From: Hydrogenophilus sp.
Lineage (GTDB): Bacteria; Pseudomonadota; Gammaproteobacteria; Burkholderiales; Thiobacillaceae
Length of the DNA: 64,000 nt
Reading direction: 5' to 3'
NCBI GenBank assembly: GCA_020725265.1
Contig: DYFK01000001.1
Location: 104,969 to 168,968, forward strand
Position numbers and translations under genes: made by a program. Numbering within the stretch: the stretch's first letter is position 1; each line of letters begins with the position of its first letter. The notes beneath the pieces were generated by a model, which ran no database searches, was not told where the DNA came from, and saw only the letters and a list, made by a program, of their open reading frames with translations. Below are positions 19,359-27,694 of the stretch, in pieces.

Positions 19359-21313
19359 TACCGCATCGCCCGGATACGCGTCCGCCACTCGGTCATGGCC
19401 GGATTGCCCGGGTCCATGACCAGCGCCCGCTCGATGTCGGCGAGCGCCGCCGCCCGGTCGCCGAGGCCGTGATGGGCCAGCGCCCGGCCGTAATGCACGG
19501 CGGCCACCGGCGCCTCCTCGATCAGATCGGTGAACAGCGCGCGCGCGCCGGCGAAATCGCGTTGCGCCACCAGCACCATGCCGAGATCGGCGCGCGCCTT
19601 CTTGTGGCGTGGATTCAACGCCAGCGCATTGGCGAAATCGGCGCGCGCGGCGTCCAGCTGGCCCATCTCCAGCGCCACCCTGCCCTTCACCGCCAGCACT
19701 TCCTCGCGCGCCGGCGAATCCGGCGTTTCCGCCAGCGCCAGCGCCAGTTCGCGGCCGGCCTCGCCGAGCCGGCCGAGCGCGTGCAGGATCACCCCACGCT
19801 GATAGCGCAGGCCGGGGAAGTCGTAGCCCGCCCGCTCGGCCCGGTCGACGGCGTCGAGCGCCTGGCCGTGCTGACCGGCCTTGAACAACAGGGCCGCCAT
19901 GTTGAACTGGCCCATGCCCTTGTCGCCGAGCGCCGACGAAGCCTGGAAATCCTCGAACGCCTCGCGCGTCCGCCCCTGCTCCAGCAACAGGTTGCCGCGC
20001 ACCAGATACGGGAACCAGCGGCCCACCGAGCGGGGATCGTCGGGCAACCTGGCGATGGCATCGCTCCACAACCGCTCCGGCTTGGACAACGTGTAGATCC
20101 GGTCCAGCCCCTGCCAGACCAACAGCCCGGCCAGCACGACGCCGAGCGGCAGCAACACCCGGCCGGGCAGGCCATGGAACAGGAAAAACACCAGGCCGGG
20201 CACGCCGATCGCCCACAGATAACTTCGATAGAGCACGAACGGATCCTGCACCCAGACGGTGGCGAACTCGGTCACGAACAGCAGCGCCGGCAGCAGCAGA
20301 GACACGCCGAGCAGCGCGCGCCAGTCGCGGTAACGGATGACCAGGAAGAAACCGCCGACCAGCACCGCCAGATAGCCGAACGCGCCGAACAGGTGCGGGA
20401 AGGTGGTCAGGCTGACCGGAAACGGCGGGCGCAGGTCGATGGCCATCCAGCCGGCGTACGGAATCAGCCAGTGCAGGCCGTACTGGAAGAACAGCCAGGT
20501 CTGGTTGAGCAGGCTGAGCGCGTAGGCGTTGGTCTCCACCTCCGGGCCGAGCGCCGCCAGTTGCGCCAGATAGATCTTCGAGAACTCGTCGAACGGTTTG
20601 CCCAGGATCTCGCCGTACCGCGACGCCAGCAACGCGCCGGCGGCGCCGACCAGCAAGGCGCCGACGCCGGCGAGCATGGCCAGCCGGCGTCCGGACGGCC
20701 GCGCCACCAGCACGTACACCGGCACCGCCGCCAGCGGCGCCATCAGCGCGTGTTCCTTGGACAACACCGCCAGCGCGTAGCAGACCAGCGCGGCGCCGTG
20801 CCAGAGCGGATTGCCGCGCAGGCCGCGCGCGAACGTCCACAAGCCGAGCAGCACGAACAGGGTCGCCATCAGGATCGAGCGCTGCACCAGATAGGCGACG
20901 GCGTACACCGCCACCGGATTCAACGCGAAGAAGCCCACCGCCAGACCAAGCGCCGGCGAGCGGTGATAGTCCGCGCCCGCCGGCGCGTCGTCCGGCGCCG
21001 CGATCGACTTGAGCAGCTCCCGGTACAACCCCCACAGCGCCAGCGTCGCGCCCACGTGCGCCAGCAGATTGAACGCCCGCTGCATCGGCCAGCTCTCGCC
21101 GAACCACGTCTGGAGCCAGACGAAACTGCCATAGGACAACCAGCGCGGCCGCCAGTCGGCGAGCGAACCGTAAACGCCGAAGATGCGACCGTCGGTCAAG
21201 GCGTCGTCGTCGAACACCAGCGGATTTCCCAGGCTCGGCAGATAAATCGCCGCGAGCGCCAGCAACACGAGCAGCGGCCAGGCCAGACGGCTGGCCATTT
21301 CATCGATTTTCAT
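19358..21313 (-). CDS. TMTC-like integral membrane protein with C-terminal TPR repeats (putative GT-C)
   Basis: MKIDEMASRLAWPLLVLLALAAIYLPSLGNPLVFDDDALTDG (early loop DD motif), many TM helices, LSKEHALMAPLAAVPVYV, then about 6 TPRs (GNLLLEQGRTREAFEDFQASSALGD...). Confidence 0.8.
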   Translation of the reverse strand: MKIDEMASRLAWPLLVLLALAAIYLPSLGNPLVFDDDALTDGRIFGVYGSLADWRPRWLSYGSFVWLQTWFGESWPMQRAFNLLAHVGATLALWGLYRELLKSIAAPDDAPAGADYHRSPALGLAVGFFALNPVAVYAVAYLVQRSILMATLFVLLGLWTFARGLRGNPLWHGAALVCYALAVLSKEHALMAPLAAVPVYVLVARPSGRRLAMLAGVGALLVGAAGALLASRYGEILGKPFDEFSKIYLAQLAALGPEVETNAYALSLLNQTWLFFQYGLHWLIPYAGWMAIDLRPPFPVSLTTFPHLFGAFGYLAVLVGGFFLVIRYRDWRALLGVSLLLPALLFVTEFATVWVQDPFVLYRSYLWAIGVPGLVFFLFHGLPGRVLLPLGVVLAGLLVWQGLDRIYTLSKPERLWSDAIARLPDDPRSVGRWFPYLVRGNLLLEQGRTREAFEDFQASSALGDKGMGQFNMAALLFKAGQHGQALDAVDRAERAGYDFPGLRYQRGVILHALGRLGEAGRELALALAETPDSPAREEVLAVKGRVALEMGQLDAARADFANALALNPRHKKARADLGMVLVAQRDFAGARALFTDLIEEAPVAAVHYGRALAHHGLGDRAAALADIERALVMDPGNPAMTEWRTRIRAMR

Positions 21314-21611
21314 GCGTATCCCTGAACCGAAAAAACGCGGCGGATGCCGCCGGTGGGCGATTTTCGCATAGCGCGGCGGCGCTGGCCCCACGCCCCGCCC
21401 GGCGTCGGGGATACCGGCAGCGACGCCCGATCCATGCCGTGGAAGCGGAAGAAAGTTCACATATTTCGACTATCATCGGTCCCCGCCCCGCCCGCCCGGG
21501 TGGGATTCCGCCGAAACTTTCCGGCCTCCCGCAACGACGATCTCGATACCCGCCGACCCCTGACCTCGCGCTTCGACCGGCCCGCCCGACGCCGACGCGC
21601 CGCCCCCGAAA

Positions 21612-23906
21612 ATGCCCCGCGCGCGCCTGTTCCTCCAACGACTCCGCTACCAGCTCCAGCGTCTGTTCAGCCTGATCGTGGCGTTGCCGATGCTGATCCG
21701 GCATTACGGCTCGCTGGGCAACGTCATCGTCAAGGCCTTCCGCGTCCTGCGTCGGCAGGGGCTGACCGGCTTCCGGCTGCGGGTGGCCATGTTCCTGCAT
21801 CTGGCCCGGCAGTCGCGCGGCGACCAGACCGACGCCCCCCCGCCAGTGCCGCCGATGGCGCTGTACGAAATCCCGGACGCGCCCGACTTCGCGCCCCGCG
21901 TCTCGGTGATCGTGCCCAACTACAACCACGCCGGCTACCTGCGCCAGCGGCTCGACAGCATCTACGGCCAGGGCTACGCCAATCTCGAAGTCATCCTGCT
22001 CGACGATTGCTCGTCCGACGACAGCCGGGCGATCCTGCGGGAATACGCCGACCGCTATCCGGACATCACCCGTGTCGCCTTCAACACGGAAAACTCCGGC
22101 GGCGTCTTCCACCAATGGCGCAAGGGACTGGAAATGGCCACCGAGATGGCCACCGGCGAACTGGTCTGGATCGCCGAGAGCGACGACCATTGCACGTCCA
22201 ACCTGCTCGCCGAACTGGTGCCCTGCTTCGCCAACCAGGCGGTCATGCTCGCCTTCTGCCGTTCCGATTTCGTCGAGGACGGCAAGGACGCCCCGGTCTG
22301 GAGCACCGAGGACTACCTGCATGACCTGTGTCCGGACTGGCGCCAGCCGTTCGTCCGGTCCGCGCACTGGCTGGTCAACCACGCCTGGGGCGTCAAGAAC
22401 ATCGTGGCCAACGTCAGCAGCGCGCTGTTCCGGCATCCCGGCCGCCTGCCGCTGCTGGAAGACCCGGAATGGACCGGCCTGAAACTGTGCGGCGACTGGA
22501 TCTTCTACCTGACCCTGATCCGCGGCGGCCTGGTCGCCTACACGCCCAGGGCCACCAACTTCTACCGCCAGCATCCGCGCAACACCTCGGTCGGCGCGCA
22601 CGGCGAGGACCGCTATTACCAGGAGCACGAACGGGTGCTGCGCCATCTGGTGTCGATGTACCGGATCGACCAGGCCACCCTGGACCGCAACCGGGCAGCC
22701 CTGCGCGCGCACTGGCTGCGCAACCGGCCCGACGCGCCGGAAACCGGCTTCGACGCGCTGTTCGACCCCTCGCGCGTCCGCGACGCGGCCGACACGCGCC
22801 GCAAGAACATCCTGATGGCCTCGTTCGGCTTCATCCCCGGCGGCGGCGAAACCTTCCCGATCACGCTCGCCAACCTGCTCAAGCGGCGCGGCCACGCGGT
22901 CACCTTCTTCAACCTGCGCGAAGGCCACGCCGTACCCGGCATTCGCGGCCTGCTCGACCGCGACATCCCGGTGCTCGAACTCGACCGCCTGGAACTGACC
23001 GGCGCCGTCTGCGTGGACATGGGCATCGAAATCGTCCACTCCCACCATGCCTGGGTGGACATGACCCTGGCCGCGCTGCTGATCGGCCTGTCCGACATCA
23101 AGCAGGTGGTGACCATGCACGGCATGTACGAAATGCTGCCGGCGGAACAGATCGCCGGCATGCTGCCGCTGCTGGAGCAACGCATCAGCCGCTTCGTCTA
23201 CATCGCCGACAAGAACCTGGCGCCGTTCTCCGCCGAATTCCGCCAGCGCAAGGGCTTCGTCCGCATCGACAACGCCCTCGCCCTGTCGGAAATCCGGCCG
23301 ATCCCGCGCGCCGAACTGGGCATCGCCGACGACGCCTTCGTGCTCTGCGTGGTCTCGCGCGCGATCCCGGAAAAAGGCTGGGAAGAAGCCATCCAGTCCG
23401 TGGCCTGGGCGCGCGCCCATTGCCAGCGCGACATCCAGTTGCTGCTGGTCGGCAGCGGCGACGAACTCGACCGCCTGAACCGTGGCGACGCGCCCGACTT
23501 CGTCCACTTCATGGGTTTCCGTGCCAACACGCGCGACTACTTCGCCAGCGCCGACCTGGGCTTCCTGCCCTCCCGCTTCGGCGGCGAAAGCTACCCGCTG
23601 GTGATCATCGACTGCCTGCACGCCGGCCGGCCGGTGCTGGCCAGCCGGCTCGGCGAAATCCCGGCCATGCTGGAAACCGGCCATGGCCCCGCCGGCGCGC
23701 TGTTCGACCTGGAGGACTGGCGCATCCCCATCGAACACGTCGGCCGCCTCATCGCCGACCTGGCGACCGACCCCGACCGCTACCGCGCCCTGCTCGAACG
23801 CGTACCCGCCGCCGCCGAGAGATTCAACCCGGAAAACATGGTGACCAGGTACGAGACGGTGTATGCGGAGTGCTTCAGGACCGGCGACGATGCCAGCCAA
23901 CCATGA
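21612..23906 (+). CDS. Bimodular glycosyltransferase: GT2 domain followed by GT4 domain
   Basis: PRVSVIVPNYNHAGYLRQRLDSIYGQGYANLEVILLDDCSSDDS (GT2) and later VLCVVSRAIPEKGWEEAIQSVAWAR...SRFGGESYPLVIIDCLHAGRPVLAS (GT4). Confidence 0.9.
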   Translation: MPRARLFLQRLRYQLQRLFSLIVALPMLIRHYGSLGNVIVKAFRVLRRQGLTGFRLRVAMFLHLARQSRGDQTDAPPPVPPMALYEIPDAPDFAPRVSVIVPNYNHAGYLRQRLDSIYGQGYANLEVILLDDCSSDDSRAILREYADRYPDITRVAFNTENSGGVFHQWRKGLEMATEMATGELVWIAESDDHCTSNLLAELVPCFANQAVMLAFCRSDFVEDGKDAPVWSTEDYLHDLCPDWRQPFVRSAHWLVNHAWGVKNIVANVSSALFRHPGRLPLLEDPEWTGLKLCGDWIFYLTLIRGGLVAYTPRATNFYRQHPRNTSVGAHGEDRYYQEHERVLRHLVSMYRIDQATLDRNRAALRAHWLRNRPDAPETGFDALFDPSRVRDAADTRRKNILMASFGFIPGGGETFPITLANLLKRRGHAVTFFNLREGHAVPGIRGLLDRDIPVLELDRLELTGAVCVDMGIEIVHSHHAWVDMTLAALLIGLSDIKQVVTMHGMYEMLPAEQIAGMLPLLEQRISRFVYIADKNLAPFSAEFRQRKGFVRIDNALALSEIRPIPRAELGIADDAFVLCVVSRAIPEKGWEEAIQSVAWARAHCQRDIQLLLVGSGDELDRLNRGDAPDFVHFMGFRANTRDYFASADLGFLPSRFGGESYPLVIIDCLHAGRPVLASRLGEIPAMLETGHGPAGALFDLEDWRIPIEHVGRLIADLATDPDRYRALLERVPAAAERFNPENMVTRYETVYAECFRTGDDASQP

Positions 23907-24014
23907 TCGGCCTGGAACCCAACATCCCGGCCCGCCACCTGCTCAAGGACGATGAAGCGCAGTTCGAACGGGTCCGGGCCATCGTCGAAGCGACAGGACG
24001 GTAGACCACGCCGG

Positions 24015-24860
24015 TCACCCGGGCGGCGAGCAGAAAGCCACGCCCTCGCCCTTCCAGCCATCCGCGATCATGCGGCGGTAAGTCTCGACGCTGGTGACGA
24101 AACGATGGTTGCTGTCCAGCTCCGCGAAACGGCCGTTGTACAACCTCCAGACCGGCGTCGTGCCAACCGGACAGCCCATCGCCGTCGGCACCAGCGCTCT
24201 GAACGCGACACCCTCGTAATTCCAGCCGCTGTCGAAAGAGCGCAGCCCCTCGCATTCCCCCTCGCTCGCGGTATGGAAGTGCGAATTGACGAGCGGCGAA
24301 TAGAACCGGCAGACCGGCCGCGCGGCGTTCGGCGCCGGCCCATCGGCCGGCCAGACGTTGAATCCGAAATCCACGATCCACCATCCATGATCGACGATTT
24401 CACGGACCTCCGGCAGGGAGGCGGACACGAAGTAATGGCCGATTCCTTCATGGAAAAGCGCGTGCGCGAGCCGCGTCGGGGGCGCGTCGGGGATCGTGAT
24501 GGTCTCGTTCCATTCGCGCTCCTCGCGCTCCCCGTCCGGTGACGCCGGCATCTCGACGGACTTGATCCGGTATACCCCCGGCGGCAGCCCGGTGACCTGG
24601 ATGACGGAAGGAGTCGGCGGCGGCGCCACCGGAAAAGTCGCGCCGATATTGCGGTGGCCGATCAGTATGGTGTCGCCGTCCACCTCCACGAAAATGGACG
24701 CGTTGGGCTCCGGCTGATACAGCGGGTGAAGCACGGCTTCGATGGAGAAAGGCTCATAGGCTCCAGGCGCCGCCGGGGAAACAACGAAAGCCATCGCCTC
24801 GACCACCGTGAAACCAAGCCCCGCCAATAGAAGAACGAGTTTTCCTGACAGGATTTTCAT
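24015..24860 (-). CDS. Secreted protein with DUF5648-type repeat domain
   Basis: N-terminal signal peptide; CRFYSPLVNSHFHTASEGECEGLRSFDSGWNYEGVAFRAL and VWRLYNGRFAELDSNHRFVTSVETYRRMIADGWKGEGVAFC form two DUF5648-like modules. Confidence 0.75.
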   Translation of the reverse strand: MKILSGKLVLLLAGLGFTVVEAMAFVVSPAAPGAYEPFSIEAVLHPLYQPEPNASIFVEVDGDTILIGHRNIGATFPVAPPPTPSVIQVTGLPPGVYRIKSVEMPASPDGEREEREWNETITIPDAPPTRLAHALFHEGIGHYFVSASLPEVREIVDHGWWIVDFGFNVWPADGPAPNAARPVCRFYSPLVNSHFHTASEGECEGLRSFDSGWNYEGVAFRALVPTAMGCPVGTTPVWRLYNGRFAELDSNHRFVTSVETYRRMIADGWKGEGVAFCSPPG

Positions 24861-24910
24861 GACACCTCCGTTGATTATTTTTCAATCGCCCAGGCGGAGC
24901 GACAAGCTCG

Positions 24911-25870
24911 CTAGCCCTCGGCGAATCGATCACGCAACACGCTTCTGAACAGCGCGTGGTAGCGACGCGCGAGAGGACTGGCCCCGGGATCGCCCGCCTC
25001 CTCGGCCGCGTCGCCTTCTCCGGCAGTCGTCACCCTGGACGACAGGCACTGGTATTTTTCCCCGAGGTTGGTTCCAACCTTCTTCAGGAACTCGTCCGCG
25101 CCCGGCTTTTTCCGGAACTGCGCGAGTATCCAATCACGGGAGTTCTCCGCCACCGGAATGCGCCAGACCGTGATGTCCAGATGGTCGCCCATGCGTTCCC
25201 GCAGGGAGATCCGGGCGCCACGATTCCAGATCACGAAGTCCCCATCCCGCTCGGTGAAATTCCACTGATGGAAACCTCCGTATTTCTCGTATTCGGCCTC
25301 GTTCTCCCAATGCCCGAGCTGGACGAATCCGCGCGTTGAAACCACTTTCAGCATTTCGAGGATGCCGTTCAACGGGTCATAGGAATGATCCAGCGCATTG
25401 GCGCAATGGACCGCGTCGAAATCCCCCCAACCGAAGAACTCCGACAGATTTTCGGCATCCGCGAATTTCGTGCGCACCGGGGGTGTGATGCCATTTTCGT
25501 CGAGCAACCAGCCATAGACATCCGCCAGAGGATCGCAGGGCACCATTTCAACCTCGACGCCGGGCAGTTTTTTGCCAAGATTGGTCAGCGGTCCGGCACC
25601 GACGTCCAGCAATCGAACCCTTGGGATTTCCATCGACGACAAGGCGCGCGCCAGCTTGTCGTCGCGCTCGCCGATCTCGGTGTCCGGCCGGAGCCGAAAG
25701 GAAAAGTCACCGTGGAAGTCATGCCCCTGGCTGCCCAGGTAATGCCGCCAGAACCGGATTTCATCGGGAATGCCATTCAGCCAGTTCTCGAAATCCGCCA
25801 ACCTCCCGGCGGAATTCTGGTCGTTCATGGCCTTACGCCCCGGGAAAAGCTTTTGTATCAGATGGATCAT
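24911..25870 (-). CDS. Class I SAM-dependent methyltransferase (putative)
   Basis: VRLLDVGAGPLTNLGKKLPGVEVEMVPCDPLADVY (motif I) and FDAVHCANALDHSYDPLNGILEMLKV. Confidence 0.78.
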   Translation of the reverse strand: MIHLIQKLFPGRKAMNDQNSAGRLADFENWLNGIPDEIRFWRHYLGSQGHDFHGDFSFRLRPDTEIGERDDKLARALSSMEIPRVRLLDVGAGPLTNLGKKLPGVEVEMVPCDPLADVYGWLLDENGITPPVRTKFADAENLSEFFGWGDFDAVHCANALDHSYDPLNGILEMLKVVSTRGFVQLGHWENEAEYEKYGGFHQWNFTERDGDFVIWNRGARISLRERMGDHLDITVWRIPVAENSRDWILAQFRKKPGADEFLKKVGTNLGEKYQCLSSRVTTAGEGDAAEEAGDPGASPLARRYHALFRSVLRDRFAEG

Positions 25871-25963
25871 GATGATCTCCCTATCATTCGTTCAGCGCGC
25901 GCATGGGCGCGCATCGTGGATCGGCATGGGCGGTAAACCGTCATGCCGGCGCAATCGATTCCG

Positions 25964-27631
25964 TCAGGATCGCGGCGGTTCGTTCTTCGGCGCGCGAACC
26001 TTCCCCGACAACCAGCGCAGCGGCGCGGTGACACGCCACGAGGTCGAGGCGCGTAGCGCGGCGAGTTCGGCCTGGCGGGCGGCGAGCTCGCCGTCTAGCG
26101 CGGCGATGTGGTTGGCGTGGGCGGCGAGTTCCGCGCGTTCGGCTTCGAGTTCGCGCGCGCATTCTTCCAGGCGCAGGTGGAGCTGGTTTTCCCGTTCCCG
26201 GGCGGCGGCTTCGGCCTGGCGGGCCTGTTCGCATTCGCGCGCCAGTTCCTGACGCAGTTGCTCGGCCTGGACGTCGAGGGCGACGCGCAGTTCGGCTTCG
26301 CGCCGGCGCGCTTCGGCCTCGGCGTCGTGCGCGCGCAGGAGTTCCGCGCACAGGCCGGCGGCCGGGAAGGGGGTGGTCCGGGCGGGGTCGGCCGGGGGCA
26401 TGTGCGCGAGGTAGTCGGCGACCATGGCGGCGCGGTCGCGCAGCGGCTGGCCGGCCAGGTGCGCGGCGATGCGGCGCAGCGGCGCCGGGTCGTCCGCCAG
26501 GCGGGTGACCAGCTCGATCAGGGCTTCGGCGTCGGGCTCGAACAGCAGGCCGTTGACGCCGTGCTCGACGCGGTCGGCGAGCGCGCCGACGCGGGTCGCC
26601 AGCGGTGGCACGGCGAGCGCCATGAGTTCGCTCAGGGTGTAGCTGAAGGTTTCCGGCACCAGCGACAGCACCAGCGCGCAATCCGGCCGCCAGGCGTCGA
26701 TCAGGCCGGCCAGTTGCTCGGTCCGGTAGTCGGCGATCAGGTGGACGCCGTCGAGCCCTTCGAACGGGGCGCAGAACACGCCGCAGCCGACCAGCACGAA
26801 TTCCGCGCGCGGAAGCAGCGCCGGCAAGGCCGCGCGCAGCAGTTCCTGGCCCTTGTGCGGCGGCAGGCGGCCGAGCACGAGGACGCGCAGGCGGGTGGCC
26901 GCCGGCGCCGGCGGCGGGGGTTCCGGATGGGTGAGCAGGGCCGGATCGAGGCCATGCCCGATGACCCGCCGGGGCTTGGCCGCCAGCCGGGGTTCCAGCG
27001 CGATCAGGTGGCGGAACACCGAATCCGACGGCGCCAGCCAGATGACGTGTTCGGCGAGCAGACCGCGCGTGAAATGCTCGCGCAGGGCCAGCCATTTGTC
27101 GGTGTCCTCGGGCCGGCCATGCTGGATGTTGTCGGGATTGCCGGCCAGGCAGGCGGCCAGCCGGTCGCGCCCGCAGCTTGCGCAGACGCCGTCGAAATGC
27201 AGGAACAGCGCGGGACACCAGGGATAGTAGTCGTGCTGGACCAGCAGGGTCGGCAGGCCGGTGTCGAGCGCGTCGAGGGCGTGGCCGACCAGCGAGGAGA
27301 CGATCAGGGCGGTGGCGCCGGTGACGGCGATGACCTCGTCGAGGATGGCCCGATAACGGGGCTGGGTGATGACGGCGGCGTCGATCGGCGTGTCCAGCGG
27401 CCAGCGCGCCAGCGGCGCGTCCATGCGCTCGGCGACCAGCAGTTCCAGGGCATGGCAGCGGGCGTCGCCACCGCTCACCGAGCGCAGCACGAGGTGGCGG
27501 CCGGTAGGGTCGGCGGCGGCGAAGTCGCCCACCCAGGCGGCGACGCCGCCACCCCAGTTGTGGGTGATGTGCAGACGCGTCGGGCGCGCCGGCTCGCCCG
27601 GACTATCAGCCTGGAACGGCAGGTCAGGCAT
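25964..27631 (-). CDS. GT4-like glycosyltransferase with long C-terminal coiled coil and SxSWRxTxPLRW tail
   Basis: RVLVLGRLPPHKGQELLRAALPAL; VPETFSYTLSELMALAVPPLATRVGALADRV; then an Arg/Glu/Ala-rich heptad region and STSWRVTAPLRWLSGKVRAPK. Confidence 0.85.
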   Translation of the reverse strand: MPDLPFQADSPGEPARPTRLHITHNWGGGVAAWVGDFAAADPTGRHLVLRSVSGGDARCHALELLVAERMDAPLARWPLDTPIDAAVITQPRYRAILDEVIAVTGATALIVSSLVGHALDALDTGLPTLLVQHDYYPWCPALFLHFDGVCASCGRDRLAACLAGNPDNIQHGRPEDTDKWLALREHFTRGLLAEHVIWLAPSDSVFRHLIALEPRLAAKPRRVIGHGLDPALLTHPEPPPPAPAATRLRVLVLGRLPPHKGQELLRAALPALLPRAEFVLVGCGVFCAPFEGLDGVHLIADYRTEQLAGLIDAWRPDCALVLSLVPETFSYTLSELMALAVPPLATRVGALADRVEHGVNGLLFEPDAEALIELVTRLADDPAPLRRIAAHLAGQPLRDRAAMVADYLAHMPPADPARTTPFPAAGLCAELLRAHDAEAEARRREAELRVALDVQAEQLRQELARECEQARQAEAAARERENQLHLRLEECARELEAERAELAAHANHIAALDGELAARQAELAALRASTSWRVTAPLRWLSGKVRAPKNEPPRS

Positions 27632-27694
27632 CCATCGTTCTCCCTCGTTCAGATTGCCGGCATGGCGCCGAGGCCACGCCGGAACCCGACTTTA

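Noticed and set aside
19359-21107. N-terminal half of the 1204-aa ORF 17493..21107
   Set aside because: Out-of-frame antisense-like extension overlapping the TPR membrane protein; real start is GTG at 19358.
21300-23900. 866-aa minus-strand ORF opposite the GT2-GT4 gene, and similar long antisense ORFs (26108-28105, 28643-30469, 34824-36557, 54727-57582, 58232-59998, 61598-63367)
   Set aside because: High-GC shadow ORFs: low-complexity Arg/Gly/Ala/Asp/Gln composition, no domain motifs, and the opposite strand encodes clear enzyme families.
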